Positions 10,417 to 21,435 of a DNA stretch of 64,000 bases are shown here, piece by piece. Location of the stretch: the NCBI GenBank assembly GCA_022495995.1, contig JAFEMH010007502.1, positions 1 to 64,000 on the forward strand, written 5' to 3'. The translations under genes and the position numbers were made by a program. This DNA is from Adenophora triphylla var. japonica. Its lineage: Eukaryota; Streptophyta; Magnoliopsida; Asterales; Campanulaceae. Position 1 is the first letter of the stretch; every line of letters starts with the position of its first letter. The notes beneath the pieces were generated by a model. The model searched no databases. It was not told the DNA's origin and was given only the letters and a program-made list of their open reading frames with translations.

Positions 10417-11857
10417 CAATTTTGTTTTAAAAACTTTTAAACAAAACAAAAGATTTTTAAAACAATGATGAGGGTCAAACTTTCATTTTACCCCTTCCTT
10501 TAATCAAGTTGTGTGTGTGTGCACGTGCTTCGTTTTTATTTTACAAAAAATAAAAATACAAAAAAATGCATCAATATACATCTGTGCATACATTTAAAAT
10601 TCTTCAAAAACTTCTATTTTACTCGTAAAAGAATTTTAGAGACCGCACACTACGCGCACCGCTGCCGCTCGGTTACACCGCACGCTACGCGCACCGCCGC
10701 TCGGATACACCGCACACTACAACCTCAACCCGGAGTGGTCTCGGTTGCGATCCGTTAGGTCTTCCTAGGCCTCTTGGACGCGCACGGGATCATTCCAAAC
10801 ATCCCATCCTAGCCAAGCGTCAACCCTGCACGTTTGAGTCTTGAGTCACACTCTGTCCGGACTCGGTTGGTTTTTACCCGGTCAGGTGTCATACGGCTGG
10901 ATACATATACCATGCCGGCCATTTTTCGAGTCAAGGCTCGGAACTCAAGATCCTCACAAGCAAAGCGATGAAAGGTCATGCTAAAATCTTGACTCGATCT
11001 TGATTTCTCGAAGCTACACCTGCACGATGTTCCGTCCCGGATATACATCCATGCTCGCATGACACCATGTCATCACGCCTTTGATACGTCGGCCTCATGA
11101 CGATATGACCAATGCCCAACGCCACGGCATCCCTTGCGCAAGCAAGGTAAAGAGAGGTCATGCCGAACTCTTGACTCGATCTTGACTTAGTGGCCGGGCT
11201 CGGTTCACTATTCACATGGCTAACGCATCAAAACGAACATGACAGGCTCGGTCCTTAGGTTCGATTTTTCTTTTAGGCCGGTGGAAACCGCTTGCACTAT
11301 AGGACCCTCGCCTGGGGCTGTCCACCCTGGGATGTCGAAATACAGGTGCAACCTCCCAGCACGAATATCAAGGCACAAGACGCCTCCAAACGCTCAATGA
11401 CAACTCAACCACTGGAGGTCCGAAGTCATCTTCCCAACAGAAAAGGGCCCCTACAGGGTCATGCATCCCCAGCAATTCAAGCACCGGCCGTCGACGTAAG
11501 CCCGAACTTCGCCCACTTCAACGGCAACGCAAGCACCGGCCATCAAAGTAAGCCCGAGCTCCTCCCCAACAAGTCAAAGGGAAGTCATACAAGATCGTAT
11601 ATCCTCAAAGACTGATCATCATCCTTGCCCACTCAACGGCAAAACAAGCACAAAAGGAGCCAACACCTCCGAGTACAAGTCCCAAGGTACGAAGCGCCTC
11701 CAAAATGCCAAATGGGAAGCAATCACGGCCGTCATCCTTGCCCACTTCAACGGCTAAGGCAAGCACCGGCCATCGTAAGTCCAACCTTCTTCTCAACATG
11801 CAAAAACACAAAGGCATCTACGCCTCTCGAAGCACAAGGCCACGCCTACGCCACAAT

Positions 11858-12220
11858 CAGTGCGGCTAGAAGACGATTCAAAGTCCTCGCGCATTACATC
11901 AAATGCGGCTAGAAGACGATTCAAAGTCTCGCGCATTACATCAAATCGCGGCTAGAAGACGATTCAAAGTCCTCGCACATTACATCAAATCAAGCGGCTA
12001 GAAGACGATTCAAAGTCTCGCGCATAACATCAACCGCCGCGTAAGACGATTCAAAGTCCTCCGGCGTGGCATCAACCGCCGCGTAAGACGATTCAAAGTC
12101 CTCCGGCCGTGGCACCAACCGCCGCAAGACGATTCAAAGTCCTCCAGGCGTGGCACCAACCGCCGCCAAGACGATTCAAAGTCCTCCGGCGTGGCACCAA
12201 CCGCATCGTAAGACGATTCA
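11858..12220. repeat. Tandem array in element A, about nine units
   Basis: About nine units share AAGACGATTCAAAGTCCTC. The first four are joined by GCGCATTACATCAAATGCGGC-type spacers and the later ones by GGCGTGGCACCAACCGCCG-type spacers. The core is therefore constant while the spacer changes half-way, so two subfamilies lie side by side. Confidence 0.85.
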
Positions 12221-12289
12221 AGTCCTCACTCTATTCTCCGGCCCTAAGGCCTTAAACCACCCGATTAGGAAAATCGTAAAATTTCCATC

Positions 12290-12765
12290 CCAGGACGCCA
12301 CCACGTCCTCACAATTGACCTCGGCGGTCACCACATCTTAGGACACCACCCCGTCCTTATCACTGACCTCGGCGGTCACACGACACTTCAGGGCACCACC
12401 ACGCCCGCATTCACAAATTCACGACCTCTGAACTATGACCAGGCTTGATTCCCGCTGTGGATACGTAGGAATCCTATCACAGGTCCACCCATCGACCTAT
12501 ACGGTCACCTAGGACACCACCACGTCCTTCCCATCGACCTATGCGGTCACTCAGGACACCACCACGTCCTCACCACTGACCTCGGCGGTCACACGACACT
12601 TCAGGGCACCACCACGCCCGCATTCACAAAAACACTCACCCCACACCCGAACTACGGCCAGGCTTGATTCCCGCCAGGATACGTAGGGAATCCTATCACA
12701 GGTGGTCCAGCCTATTGACCTAAACGGTCACACAAAAGGACACCACCACGTCCTCACATTGACCC
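12290..12765. repeat. Complex repeat block in element A
   Basis: Interspersed copies of GGACACCACCACGTCCTC, GACCTCGGCGGTCAC or GACCTATGCGGTCAC, and CAGGGCACCACCACGCCCGC. A larger unit of about 220 bp (roughly 12,335-12,500 and 12,560-12,720) is duplicated and includes the CTACG...CGTAG hairpin. Confidence 0.8.
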
Positions 12766-12861
12766 TCACTCACTTCCTCTCTCAAAGACGCGATCCCGAT
12801 AGGACCCTTATCTTATCGGCGACCCCACTTCTTTCATAAGTGACGCTGCGTCGAGGGGCTT

Positions 12862-14265
12862 CGTAAGTACCCCAACTGGATCACCCCCTTTCAAACACAC
12901 GGAAACACCGCACTCATCAACGCAGCCTCTGAGACCTCTCGGCACTCAAAACCATCTCAAAACCCTCTCAAAACCCCAACCAAACCAAGGGAGGAGCCTT
13001 CCGGGATAAAAGGGACAAAAGGACCTTTTGGGAATTTTCAGAAATTGGGAAAGCAATATTGATCCGTACGGACCTCTTTGCCGTCATAATTATAACCCCT
13101 TAAAGTCCACAATATTCCCTCAAATCCCGGAAGAAATGATTACCCAAATGCATGGTTGGTCCGTGACGGACCTCTTTGCATGCCGAGTTGGTCCGTACGG
13201 ACCTTCTTGCATGGGGGACATCATCATTCCGTAATATTCACCATCATTGCATTCCCTCAAATCGAGGAAATCCAAATTCTGGATAACCAAGGAGGTCCGT
13301 ACGGACCTCTTTACTCCGAAATTTTTACTATAAATAGAGGGCTCCCCCTCCTCATTTTCACACACCTCCCACTTCTCTCTTCCTCCCTGTGCCTTCGGCT
13401 TCCTCTAAGTCCTCTCGAGGCACTCCCGCCCTTTCGGATCCTTCCGAGGCCTTCCGAGCTCCCTTGCGGTGCTCAAAGCCTCCCCGAGCGCTCGAGACGC
13501 TCCCGCTGCCCCGAGGCACTCTCGAGGTACTCTGAGGCCCCTCGTGGTACTCCGAGGCCTCGCCTGGTCTTTCCACGGTGTCCCGGCTCTTTCCGAGTCA
13601 AACCGACGATCCCAAACCACGCCGAAACTCTGCCCGAGTGACTCCTGCCACCGCAACGCACGCCGAACCTCTGTCCGAGTGATCCCGACGATCCCCACGC
13701 ACGCCGAACCTCTGCCCGAACGCAGCCTACAACCTCAACTCACGCCGAAACTCTGTCCGCAGACAACCGGTCCCTCCCGAAGCAATCTCGATCCATACCG
13801 GAACGCTACTCCAACCTCAAACACTATTCTCCAGCGGAAGACAGACGCGAACCAACATTGGTAAGGCTTCCTTCCATTACTATTTCAATACATTTTCATA
13901 CATAACATACAATGTAGACATCCGATACAGCATGCATTTTTAAAAGCACACACACACACACACAACATTTAAAGGATATTAGGGGTATCCGAAAGACTCG
14001 TTTTACGAGGCTACTCGGGTGAGCTCTAATATTCTAATATTCTCTTCCCGGGGAGTCATCTGACCTCCGAACTCAAAATCTCATCACACAAAAAACAGTT
14101 TAAAATTATCTTTAAACTGATGCCCTTTTTCAATGTTTTGGGCTTAATAATAAAAACGGCGTGGCGACTCTACAAAAACAAAAAACGGCGAGACAGCCGC
14201 TCCAACGCGAAAGATGCCAGATGCCGGGGCGCGAACGCGCTGCCTCTCGGATCCGGGTAATTTCA
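12862..14265 (+). repeat. 3' LTR of element A
   Basis: Colinear with the 5' LTR throughout, about 20 bases shorter through small deletions. The first base pair of the element reads CG where the 5' LTR has TG. The palindromes lie at 13,061, 13,158 (one inserted base breaks this copy), 13,190 and 13,294. The element ends TTTCA at 14,265. Confidence 0.88.
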
Positions 14266-14365
14266 GAACCCCAAGGTACGAACGCCTTGCAAACAGTCAT
14301 CTCTCCGGCAACAGCAATAAGCCCGAACCCCAAGGTACGAATGCCTTGCAACAATCCCTCTTCGG
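14266..14365. repeat. Tandem array, about 55-bp units, right part
   Basis: Continuation of the 8,655-8,970 array after element A. It begins with the duplicated GAACC and holds about one and a half further units ending ACGAATGCCTTGCAA. Confidence 0.9.
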
Positions 14366-14634
14366 CCATCCAGGTAAGCCCGAACTCTCATCCCCAGCAG
14401 GATAAAACCGCGCAAGAATAAGCCCAAGACCTAAGGCACGAAAGCCCTCGTCAACATCGCAACCCGGTTTGAGGAGCCACACGCCCTCGAAGGTTTCGAA
14501 GTCCCTGTGTTCGAGACGCCTCCCAGCTTCCATTCAGTACAGTACCTCGCGAATGGTCTCATCTGTGTTTAGACGCCTCCTAACAGCCTCGGCCAGTCAA
14601 GGTCCCCATGCGCGCGCCCTTGCCCCTTTTCGAA

Positions 14635-14668
14635 CTACGATCGGCTTGATTCCCGCCGGGATACGTAG
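14635..14668 (+). other. Conserved hairpin motif CTACG...CGTAG (element B copy)
   Basis: Outer arms CTACG and CGTAG enclose GATTCCCGCCGGGAT, which can itself fold. Related motifs lie at 2,877-2,923, 12,433-12,468 and 12,652-12,686. The inner stem differs at 2,877 (CCCCTT with AAGGGG) yet still pairs. Confidence 0.55.
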
Positions 14669-15747
14669 GAATCCATTTCGCTAGGGTCCGGCCACCGACC
14701 GCCCAGTGTCTCCTTCAAAGTAAGGCATCCCGATTTGGATCCTTATCTTTTTCAACGACCCCACCTCCTTCGGAGGAGACGTCGGCGAGGGGCTAATCAG
14801 TAAGTACCCAATCGATCGCCCAAATCCGTCGGAAAGTTAACCGAAATCCGTTAACCGGCCCGCTCCAGGTTAACCGAACTCGTTAAACTCCCCTGCTGCT
14901 GTGCCAACGAGACGTCCCCGGACCGCCCTGCATCCCGACGTCGAACCGTACTTAGCACGTGACATCTCACGTAAAAGTATGGCTTTCCACGAAAAACGCA
15001 TTTTCCGGCACTTTCCGGGCGTTTCGGACATTTCCTGATCGTTATTTTAAAAACGGACAAAACCGGACCGGGACAAAATCCCACATGGCCGGTGACTCGA
15101 GGGGCACGTGGCGCCATGCCACGCCCACACATCATCACCCTTCAATCAATTTCGGAGGGAAAAGACCAAAATGCCCCCTGGTTTTGCAAGCCAAGTCCGG
15201 CCGGACTCACTTTGTGCACTTTTCCCGAAATTGCCAAGAAGTCCCCTGCATTTCCAAAATTTCCAAAACCCCGAAATTCGGTCCAAGTCCCACGACTCCT
15301 ACCGCAATTTTCACCCTATAAATAGAAGTTGTGTCAAAGGCAAGAAGGAGGATTTTTCACACCAAAATCACCACCCCACGGTCCAAATCTGGTTTTCACC
15401 CCTCCCGAGCTCCCGTTTTGTCTCGATTCGTGAAACCTTCGTATTTCGATCAAATACGCACCCTACAACTTCGAAACAACCTTTCGAATCACTCTCTCGT
15501 GTCCCGTACACACCTCCCGAGCCAAAGGAGTCGACCCTAGCCATAGGTATAACTCCTCTCTCGAATCTTCCGTTTCGTCTCGGTTACGCGCGCCGCTATA
15601 ATCAAGCTTTCGAACGTCGTTATCAAAATGTAGACACTCTCGTCTAACGGGGTCCGATACGTTTAGCTCCTCGATCCTCTTCTCTTTCCGTAAGAGAAGT
15701 AATCACGGGATAAAACGGCGTTCCGGCCCCGTTCCGTTTACTTTCAT

Positions 15748-15895
15748 GTCATTTACAATTCCGAGCCGTTTGGCCTCGTTGATCGTCATTTACAATTTCG
15801 AGCCGTTTGGCCTCGTTGATCGTCATTTACAATTCCGAGCCGTTTGGCCTCGTTGATCGTCATTTACGAATCCGGATCGTTTGATTCCGTTGACA
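15748..15895. repeat. 37-bp tandem array in the element B LTR
   Basis: About four copies of CATTTACAATTCCGAGCCGT followed by TTGGCCTCGTTGATCGT, the last divergent. Confidence 0.85.
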
Positions 15896-16209
15896 CCGCT
15901 TTAAATACCGGTCATTTACAAGTCCGATCCGTTTGGATTGTGATAGTATTTACTTTTCAAAAGTCCGAGTCGCAACCCGATTCGTTGATCGCATATCATT
16001 TAATACGCATTTTTCCCGTAAAAATCGTTAACAATGTAATGCCCGGTTCAAAACCGGAGTTCGTCCGTCGAACTCTCTTTCAAAACGCGCGAAGTGTCGT
16101 TCGGCCTCCGAATGCTCATCTTCAAACTCAAAGTCAAAGCCGCCATTTGATACTTAAAATCATTTAATACGCTTTTTCCCGTAAAAATCGTTAACAATGA
16201 CTCGTATGG

Positions 16210-16440
16210 CTCAAAATCGACGTTTGCCACGCAAACGCTCATTTCAAACTCAAAATCGATGTTTGCCACGCAAACGCTCATTTCAAACTCAAAGTCGACG
16301 TTTGCCACGCAAACGCTCATTTCAAACTCAAAGTCGACGTTTGCCACGCAAACGCTCATTTCAAACTCAAAACCGACGTTTGTCATTCAAACGCTCGTCT
16401 TTTCAAAAGTCACCTAATCAACGTTTGTCATTCAAACCAA
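16210..16440. repeat. 39-bp tandem array in the element B LTR
   Basis: Five close copies and one or two weaker ones of a 39-bp unit with CGTTTGCCACGCAAACG, an inverted repeat with a 3-base loop. Because 39 is a multiple of three, the array reads open in all frames. The apparent protein is an artefact. Confidence 0.9.
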
Positions 16441-16864
16441 GATTAAGCTTGTCATTCAAGCCCCCATTTCAAAACACACACACACACACACACACACACG
16501 ATTTCGAGAAAGGTAGAAAGACTCGTCATGCAAGGCGTTTCGGGCGATCTCGTAATACTCTACCCGAAACGTAACCTGACCTCCGAACCTAACAATCTCT
16601 GGTACTAAAAGCTTTTTACTCGTTTTTGCTGCCAATAAAAATGATCCCCTTTTTCAAAGCCTTTTCCTAAGTTTTTGCTACCAATAAAAACGACACCTTT
16701 TCACAAATAGCCGTTTCTCAACGTTTTGGGCTCAAAATACAAAAACCGCGTGGCGACTCCTCATTCTGCTCCTTCCCGTGAAGCGAGGTCTCAGACACCA
16801 ATCCCCCGCGAAAGACAACCGCCTTTTCCGCGCCCCGCGCGCGAAAAATGATCGGGTAATTTCA

Positions 16865-17760
16865 CCCCCCTTAAAATCATATTTTCTCTCTTGGGAAGTT
16901 GCTGTCCAGTAGCAATTTTCCCAGACCTCAGTCCATTGTCTTAATTTTTGGACACAGATGAACTTGGAATTTGGTGTTGACTACAAAACACTTTTTGTAG
17001 CCAACATCCAGAGCTTTCCAGACATATTTTTACTTTATTTTTTGGGTGAGTAAAACTCCTCTTTTCAAATTTTCTTTCAGAGGCTATTTCATCAGCTTCT
17101 GGGAATCCAGATCTCATATCTGAGGTTTCCAGAAGGTTTTGACCCCTCAAATCTTCTCCAAAACGGAAAATTCCTTCTCACAAATCTTATTCAAGGTGTC
17201 TGGAACAAATTTCATTCTCTGAGTTTATCCAGATTATGAAGTTTTAAGACCCTTGAATCCATTTCAAAATCAAAGGTCCACTGCCTTTTTCATTCTGGCA
17301 GAAATGGCTCTCAACTTCAAAAGGTCTTTTGAGTACCAAATCTCAATCCAAAAATCTTCCAAAAATTCATGGGATCAGTTTAAAGTCTTAAAAAGATATC
17401 CCAATTTTTACTTTTCTGAGTTTCAAATTATTTTGGCCAAAACACACACACACACACACACACACACAAATGATTTTCAGCTTGGAAGACTCGTTTTACG
17501 AGGCATTCTGGGTGCACACTAACGTCCTTCCCGGCGTGTAACATGACCTCCGAACCCAAATTTCTGATCTCGGGCTTTTTTCAAAGTTTTGGCCCTTAAA
17601 ACAAAAATGGCGTGGCGACTCCGTTCTCTTTTTTTTTTCCCGGGACCTTATTTGGTTTTTTTTCAAAGAAACTACGAAAGGAATCGAATTCCATTTCCCG
17701 CGAGAAAATGGCGACACATCATCACAGCCGTCAGGAAATCGAATCCTCCCTTGGTTTTGA
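16865..17760 (+). repeat. Fragment of a third related LTR (element C)
   Basis: 17,440-17,612 repeats the same module order seen in the A and B LTRs: a CA microsatellite, AAGACTCGTTTTACGAGGC, ACATGACCTCCGAACCCAAA, then AAAAATGGCGTGGCGACTCC. Sequence to the left has no gene and may be the U3/R part of the same LTR. Its borders cannot be fixed. Confidence 0.5.
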
Positions 17761-17764
17761 AAAT

Positions 17765-18241
17765 GAAGAAGTATTGAAGGCTAGAGAATTTTTCTAATGT
17801 AGAACTAGGGTTTGGAATTCTTTCTCTCCATGGAAATGATTTTGAGGTGGTGATGACATTTACTGAGCAATGAAAAGGTTTTCCTTATTTGATCATTCTA
17901 TGGATTAATCATATTTACATAAAAGCTCCTCCTTGACTTAACAATTTATAACTAAACTCTAATTATCCCCATTTACCACTAAGCACTTTAACACCAATAA
18001 ACATTTTAATAAAATTCTATCTATTTTATAAAATCATTATCCACTTTAGACGTTATTTCATTTAGGCCCTTTATCACTAGTTTTAATTCAATTCCATCCT
18101 AACTTCACACAAGTTAATTAAAAACATATTTGAGCACATAAACTTAACATATAGCATAAAAGGCATAAAATGAAATATTTCCACCCGAACCCCACGTGCT
18201 CAACGAGTATTAAAATAGTGCCTAATATCGGGGTCGTGACA
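17765..18241 (-). repeat. Partial LTR (D') related to element D
   Basis: Read on the minus strand from 18,241 it begins TGTCACGACCCCGATATTAG and continues with a TGAGCACGTGGGGTTCGGG-like stretch. The same order with differences starts both element D LTRs (TGTCACGACCCTAGG...). The far end was not identified. Confidence 0.5.
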
Positions 18242-19274
18242 TAAACCCTACCAGATACAGTCGTCCTGTACTGGGTCACGACTCAACACATCTTCAAGGC
18301 ACGACTGAGGCACGACTCGTGCCTCTGGGCACGACTCATGCCCTTGCCCAGAAACTGATGTTCTTTAGCAACATCAGCAGCAACAACAACAACACCACTT
18401 CAGTTCCATTCAGCCACTGCAAGGTCACTTTATAACAGTCTATACACATGGTTTAGACACTATTATACTCCCTTCATAACCTATAACACATACATAACAA
18501 TTTCCCAATTCATTACAACCCATAATATCATCCTTTTTACCTCTTTATCAAACTACTCCTGTTCAGCTCATGGTTCCTCAATTTACAAGCCATAAACTTG
18601 TCAAAAACACATCACATACTCATAATAACATCATTTAACCAAGCATGAACAGATATAGAACAAAATCATAACAACTTACCAATTCACCAAATTAAAAAGA
18701 AGATATAAACGGCTCTACGCGCTCTAAACACATTCCTTAGCAACAATTTGAAGTTGGAAACGACAACCAAGCAACGTATGATTTTTTGGGATTTTTGGAA
18801 GTTAAGTAGGGTTTAGGAACCTTCAAGAACGTAGAGAGGATAATAGAAACTGAGGAGGTTAAAAATAAGCTTCTTGAAGGAGCTTTAGGAGATTTATATA
18901 AAGAAATTTTCATACAAACTCCTCCAAGAATCACTCAACTACGATTCACTACCTTGAACTTACAATTGCACATAAGCACCTCAAGACTTTTATAACACTT
19001 TCATTTCAAACTTCAAGTATTATCATTATACTACACAATTTCCCTTTTATCTCTTTTAGACATTATATAATCCATATTGATATTTTAATATCTAAAATCA
19101 AGTAAGTTATCAACTTGGAAAATAACACATAACCAAATCAAATTTCCAATTCAAATACTAAAATGAACACATAGTCATTCGGTAAATCACATAGTATATA
19201 AGAGGAGATGCAACGCACCCCACTCCCACGCTCAACACTTGGCCAAATTAGTGCCCGAACCTAGGGTCGTGACA
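18242..19274 (-). repeat. Truncated 3' LTR of element D
   Basis: Almost identical to 24,984-26,006, from the TGTCACGACCC start to ACCAGATACAGTCGTCC. It ends exactly where the D' LTR begins. Confidence 0.8.
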
Positions 19275-19289
19275 CTCACTCTCCCTTAA

Positions 19290-21430
19290 ATAAAATTCGT
19301 CCCAAATTTTAGACATACTTACCTGAGCGCCCAAATAATCACACACACCACTCAAGCATCTCGAATTCTCAACCCAAAATGGCTTGCTCAAAGATATGGT
19401 TCTTCCACATAATTCAACTCAACCGAAGATCCTCGGTTGACGAATTCAATATCAGGATAGGATCATAAAGATACTTCTTCCCATACCAAGTTCCATACAG
19501 TGCCAATTCAATACTGAACTGCTAGTTGTTGATATACGCAAATTCCACCAAGGTTGAATAAACCTCTCACAATGAGGGAAAATCCATCATATACACATGT
19601 AACATATCCTCACAATCTGGATAGTTCTCTCTGTCTGCCCATCTACCTGAGAAGGAAAAGCATAACTGAAACTCAGCTCGGAGTCCAAGCCTCATACTCA
19701 GTCATCCCAAATCGAAATAAGGATCTCGGATCCCAATCTGATACAAAATATAGATTGGTACTCCGTGAAATCAATCAAATCTCTCGCCCCTATGGTTATG
19801 CTAACTTTTCCATTCAACCCTTCAGTAAGTAATCTGGGTAGAAAGGAATCAACCTGTCAATCTATCCACTATTACTCAAACGCATCCATCTTCTTCAATT
19901 CAGGATCAAATTGTGGAACCTCCACAAGCTTCCATAAACGGTAGGGATATTCAAATTCGTAATTTATGTCTTATTTTGCAATTCACAAGGCCAAAAGGAT
20001 AATAGTGAAGCCTTTCGGCTAATCGCATCTACAACAACACTAGCCTTCCCAGATGATATAAAATAACGCAATCAATATCTTTTAAGTAACCAGGTACTGC
20101 AACTCTTCTGGTTGATAAAAATCTAAATTTTAATTTCATATAGATAATGTTCCACGTAGGTAACACAACAGAATCACAATCACTTTCATGGCAAGAATAG
20201 GAAAAATTCTGATCTGATAGTACTCACTTCCTCAAAGTATAGGATATTCCTTTCCCATTCTGCATAAGAATACAACCCAAACCTTTCTTTTGACGTGCAA
20301 CTAGAATCACAAAGTTCTCACATCCATCAAGTAAGGTAAGGATCGAACTATAGTCAATCGTTCTTTAACGCTGCAAAACTGGTTTCACCCTTTTGCATTC
20401 CATATCAATCCCATCTCCTTCCGAGTAATTCACCCTCAAAAGTTCATCAATTATTCTCTGGTAACAATCAGTTAACCCAGAAGACTACGGGATTGTACAC
20501 TGTTAAAGGTTATCACTCGAGAAGTAATACCCACGCCCCAAGCTTGAAACTATAAGGCCCAACATTAAATTTTTCTTGAGTCACCACTCACACTTACTGA
20601 ATTCCGCAACCAATTTATTCTCGAGAAAAACAGATACCTCACTTGCAGATAGTTCCCATAATCTCTTCATAACTCTGAATAACCCAAGATATCCTCTATA
20701 AAGATTATCACAAGTTATCAAGATCAAGTTTGAAACTTTACTCATCATATTGACCAACACATCCCGGTGCCCTTCCGCAAGGTACTGTTGGATATAGCAA
20801 TAACCTGACATTACATCAATATAAATTCAACTGCCCCAACTGGCATCAAGACATACTCTGAGGGAACACATCACTTAATTCACTTACCACTGGTAATGAA
20901 GATAATTCAGGTGACTTTTTATTCAAGTCTAACACAGAAACCAAATAACATTCACATTCTTTTAGACCAAACATTTAGGCCTTTAATGCATGTACAACAC
21001 AATATCAAATAATGACTTATCCGCCTCAATCACAAACAGAGGCAAGTCAAACATAGAAAAGGAGACTCGCTACTTGCGACAGTCTACCCAAAACACAACA
21101 ACTACTTAACCACTGCAGGCCAAGTATAACAGCAATATCACAAATTGGTAAGTCTACCAACTCTATTGGCAATCCATGCCCACATATAATCATGTCACAA
21201 CCATGATAATCAAGAAAGATTCGAGGTACTCTCCCATAGGAGTTGAAACCTCTAGCACATAAGACAACTCTTAGGCCATTTATGCAAGCAAAACAAAATG
21301 CAATGCCACCTAAGAACAAGGTAAACTAGGATCTATATAAAAAAAAATATGACCCCTAATTCCTGAGACAGGTAATATACCTTTAATAACTACGGAGGAA
21401 TCTATCTCTCTAGAATCCCAAGCCAAGACT
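19290..21430 (-). pseudogene. Element D pol remnant
   Basis: Minus-strand pieces match the order of a chromovirus pol: a protease-like region (GILPVSGIRG near 21,370, then VILGLQWLSSCCV near 21,110), then scattered RT and RNase H-like pieces such as SDNL...TDCYQRIIDELL near 20,470 and GLGCILMQNGKGISYTLRK near 20,250. The protease active-site DTG/DSG is replaced (IDPSL), and stops and deletions are everywhere. No integrase motif survives. The 2.1 kb length is well below that of a complete pol. Confidence 0.55.
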
Positions 21431-21435
21431 CTTCT

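Larger units (their letters stand above)
10417..12860 (+). other. Non-coding interior of element A
   Basis: No gag or pol motif appears in any frame. The interior is a string of repeats: CACTACGCGCACCGC-type units near 10,650-10,720, pieces with GCAAGCACCGGCCATC at about 11,480-11,775, the 42-47 bp array at 11,860-12,220 and mixed repeats with GGACACCACCACGTCCTC at 12,290-12,760. Two copies of a conserved hairpin lie at 12,433 and 12,652. Confidence 0.75.
8971..14265 (+). mobile_element. Element A: complete non-autonomous LTR retrotransposon nested in element B
   Basis: The LTRs run from 8,971 (TGTAAGTACC) to 10,395 (GGGTAATTTCA) and from about 12,862 to 14,265. A primer binding site starts 3 bases after the 5' LTR and a purine-rich TCGAGGGGCTT precedes the 3' LTR. 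The five bases before the element (GAACC, 8,966-8,970) repeat exactly after it (14,266-14,270), which is the target duplication. The 2.46 kb interior shows no gag or pol and consists of tandem repeats. LTR ends and hairpin motifs resemble those of element B, so A may have been mobilised by a Tat-lineage partner. Small differences between the LTRs (mostly single-base deletions and substitutions) show the insertion is not brand new. Confidence 0.9.
1..16864 (+). mobile_element. Element B: Tat-lineage Ty3/gypsy retrotransposon, 5' part outside window, with nested element A
   Basis: The order is RT, RNase H and integrase remnants, a non-coding hairpin region, antisense reading frames, tandem arrays, a purine-rich tract (GCGAGGGGCT near 14,786) and a terminal repeat that closes with GGGTAATTTCA at 16,864. 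The RNase H to integrase order and a second RNase H-like stretch (FFDGAT near 990) fit the Tat lineage of plant Ty3/gypsy elements, whose long 3' non-coding region often carries extra reading frames. Every coding frame is broken by frameshifts and stops, so this copy is dead. Element A interrupts it at 8,971-14,265. The 5' LTR and gag are not in the window, so B's own target duplication cannot be tested. Confidence 0.75.
14799..16864 (+). repeat. 3' LTR of element B
   Basis: It follows the purine tract GCGAGGGGCT and opens AGTAAGTACCC, matching the start of element A's LTR (TGTAAGTACC). It ends GATCGGGTAATTTCA. A TATA box lies at 15,317-15,324. The LTR contains a 37-bp array (about 15,748-15,890), a 39-bp array (about 16,210-16,400), a CA microsatellite near 16,475 and GCGTGGCGACTCC near 16,748. 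The length of about 2.07 kb is an estimate because the left terminus has lost its TG. Confidence 0.7.

Noticed and set aside
16048..16574. Plus and minus frames with 13-residue repeats
   Set aside because: The 39-bp array is a multiple of three, which keeps every frame open. It lies within an LTR.
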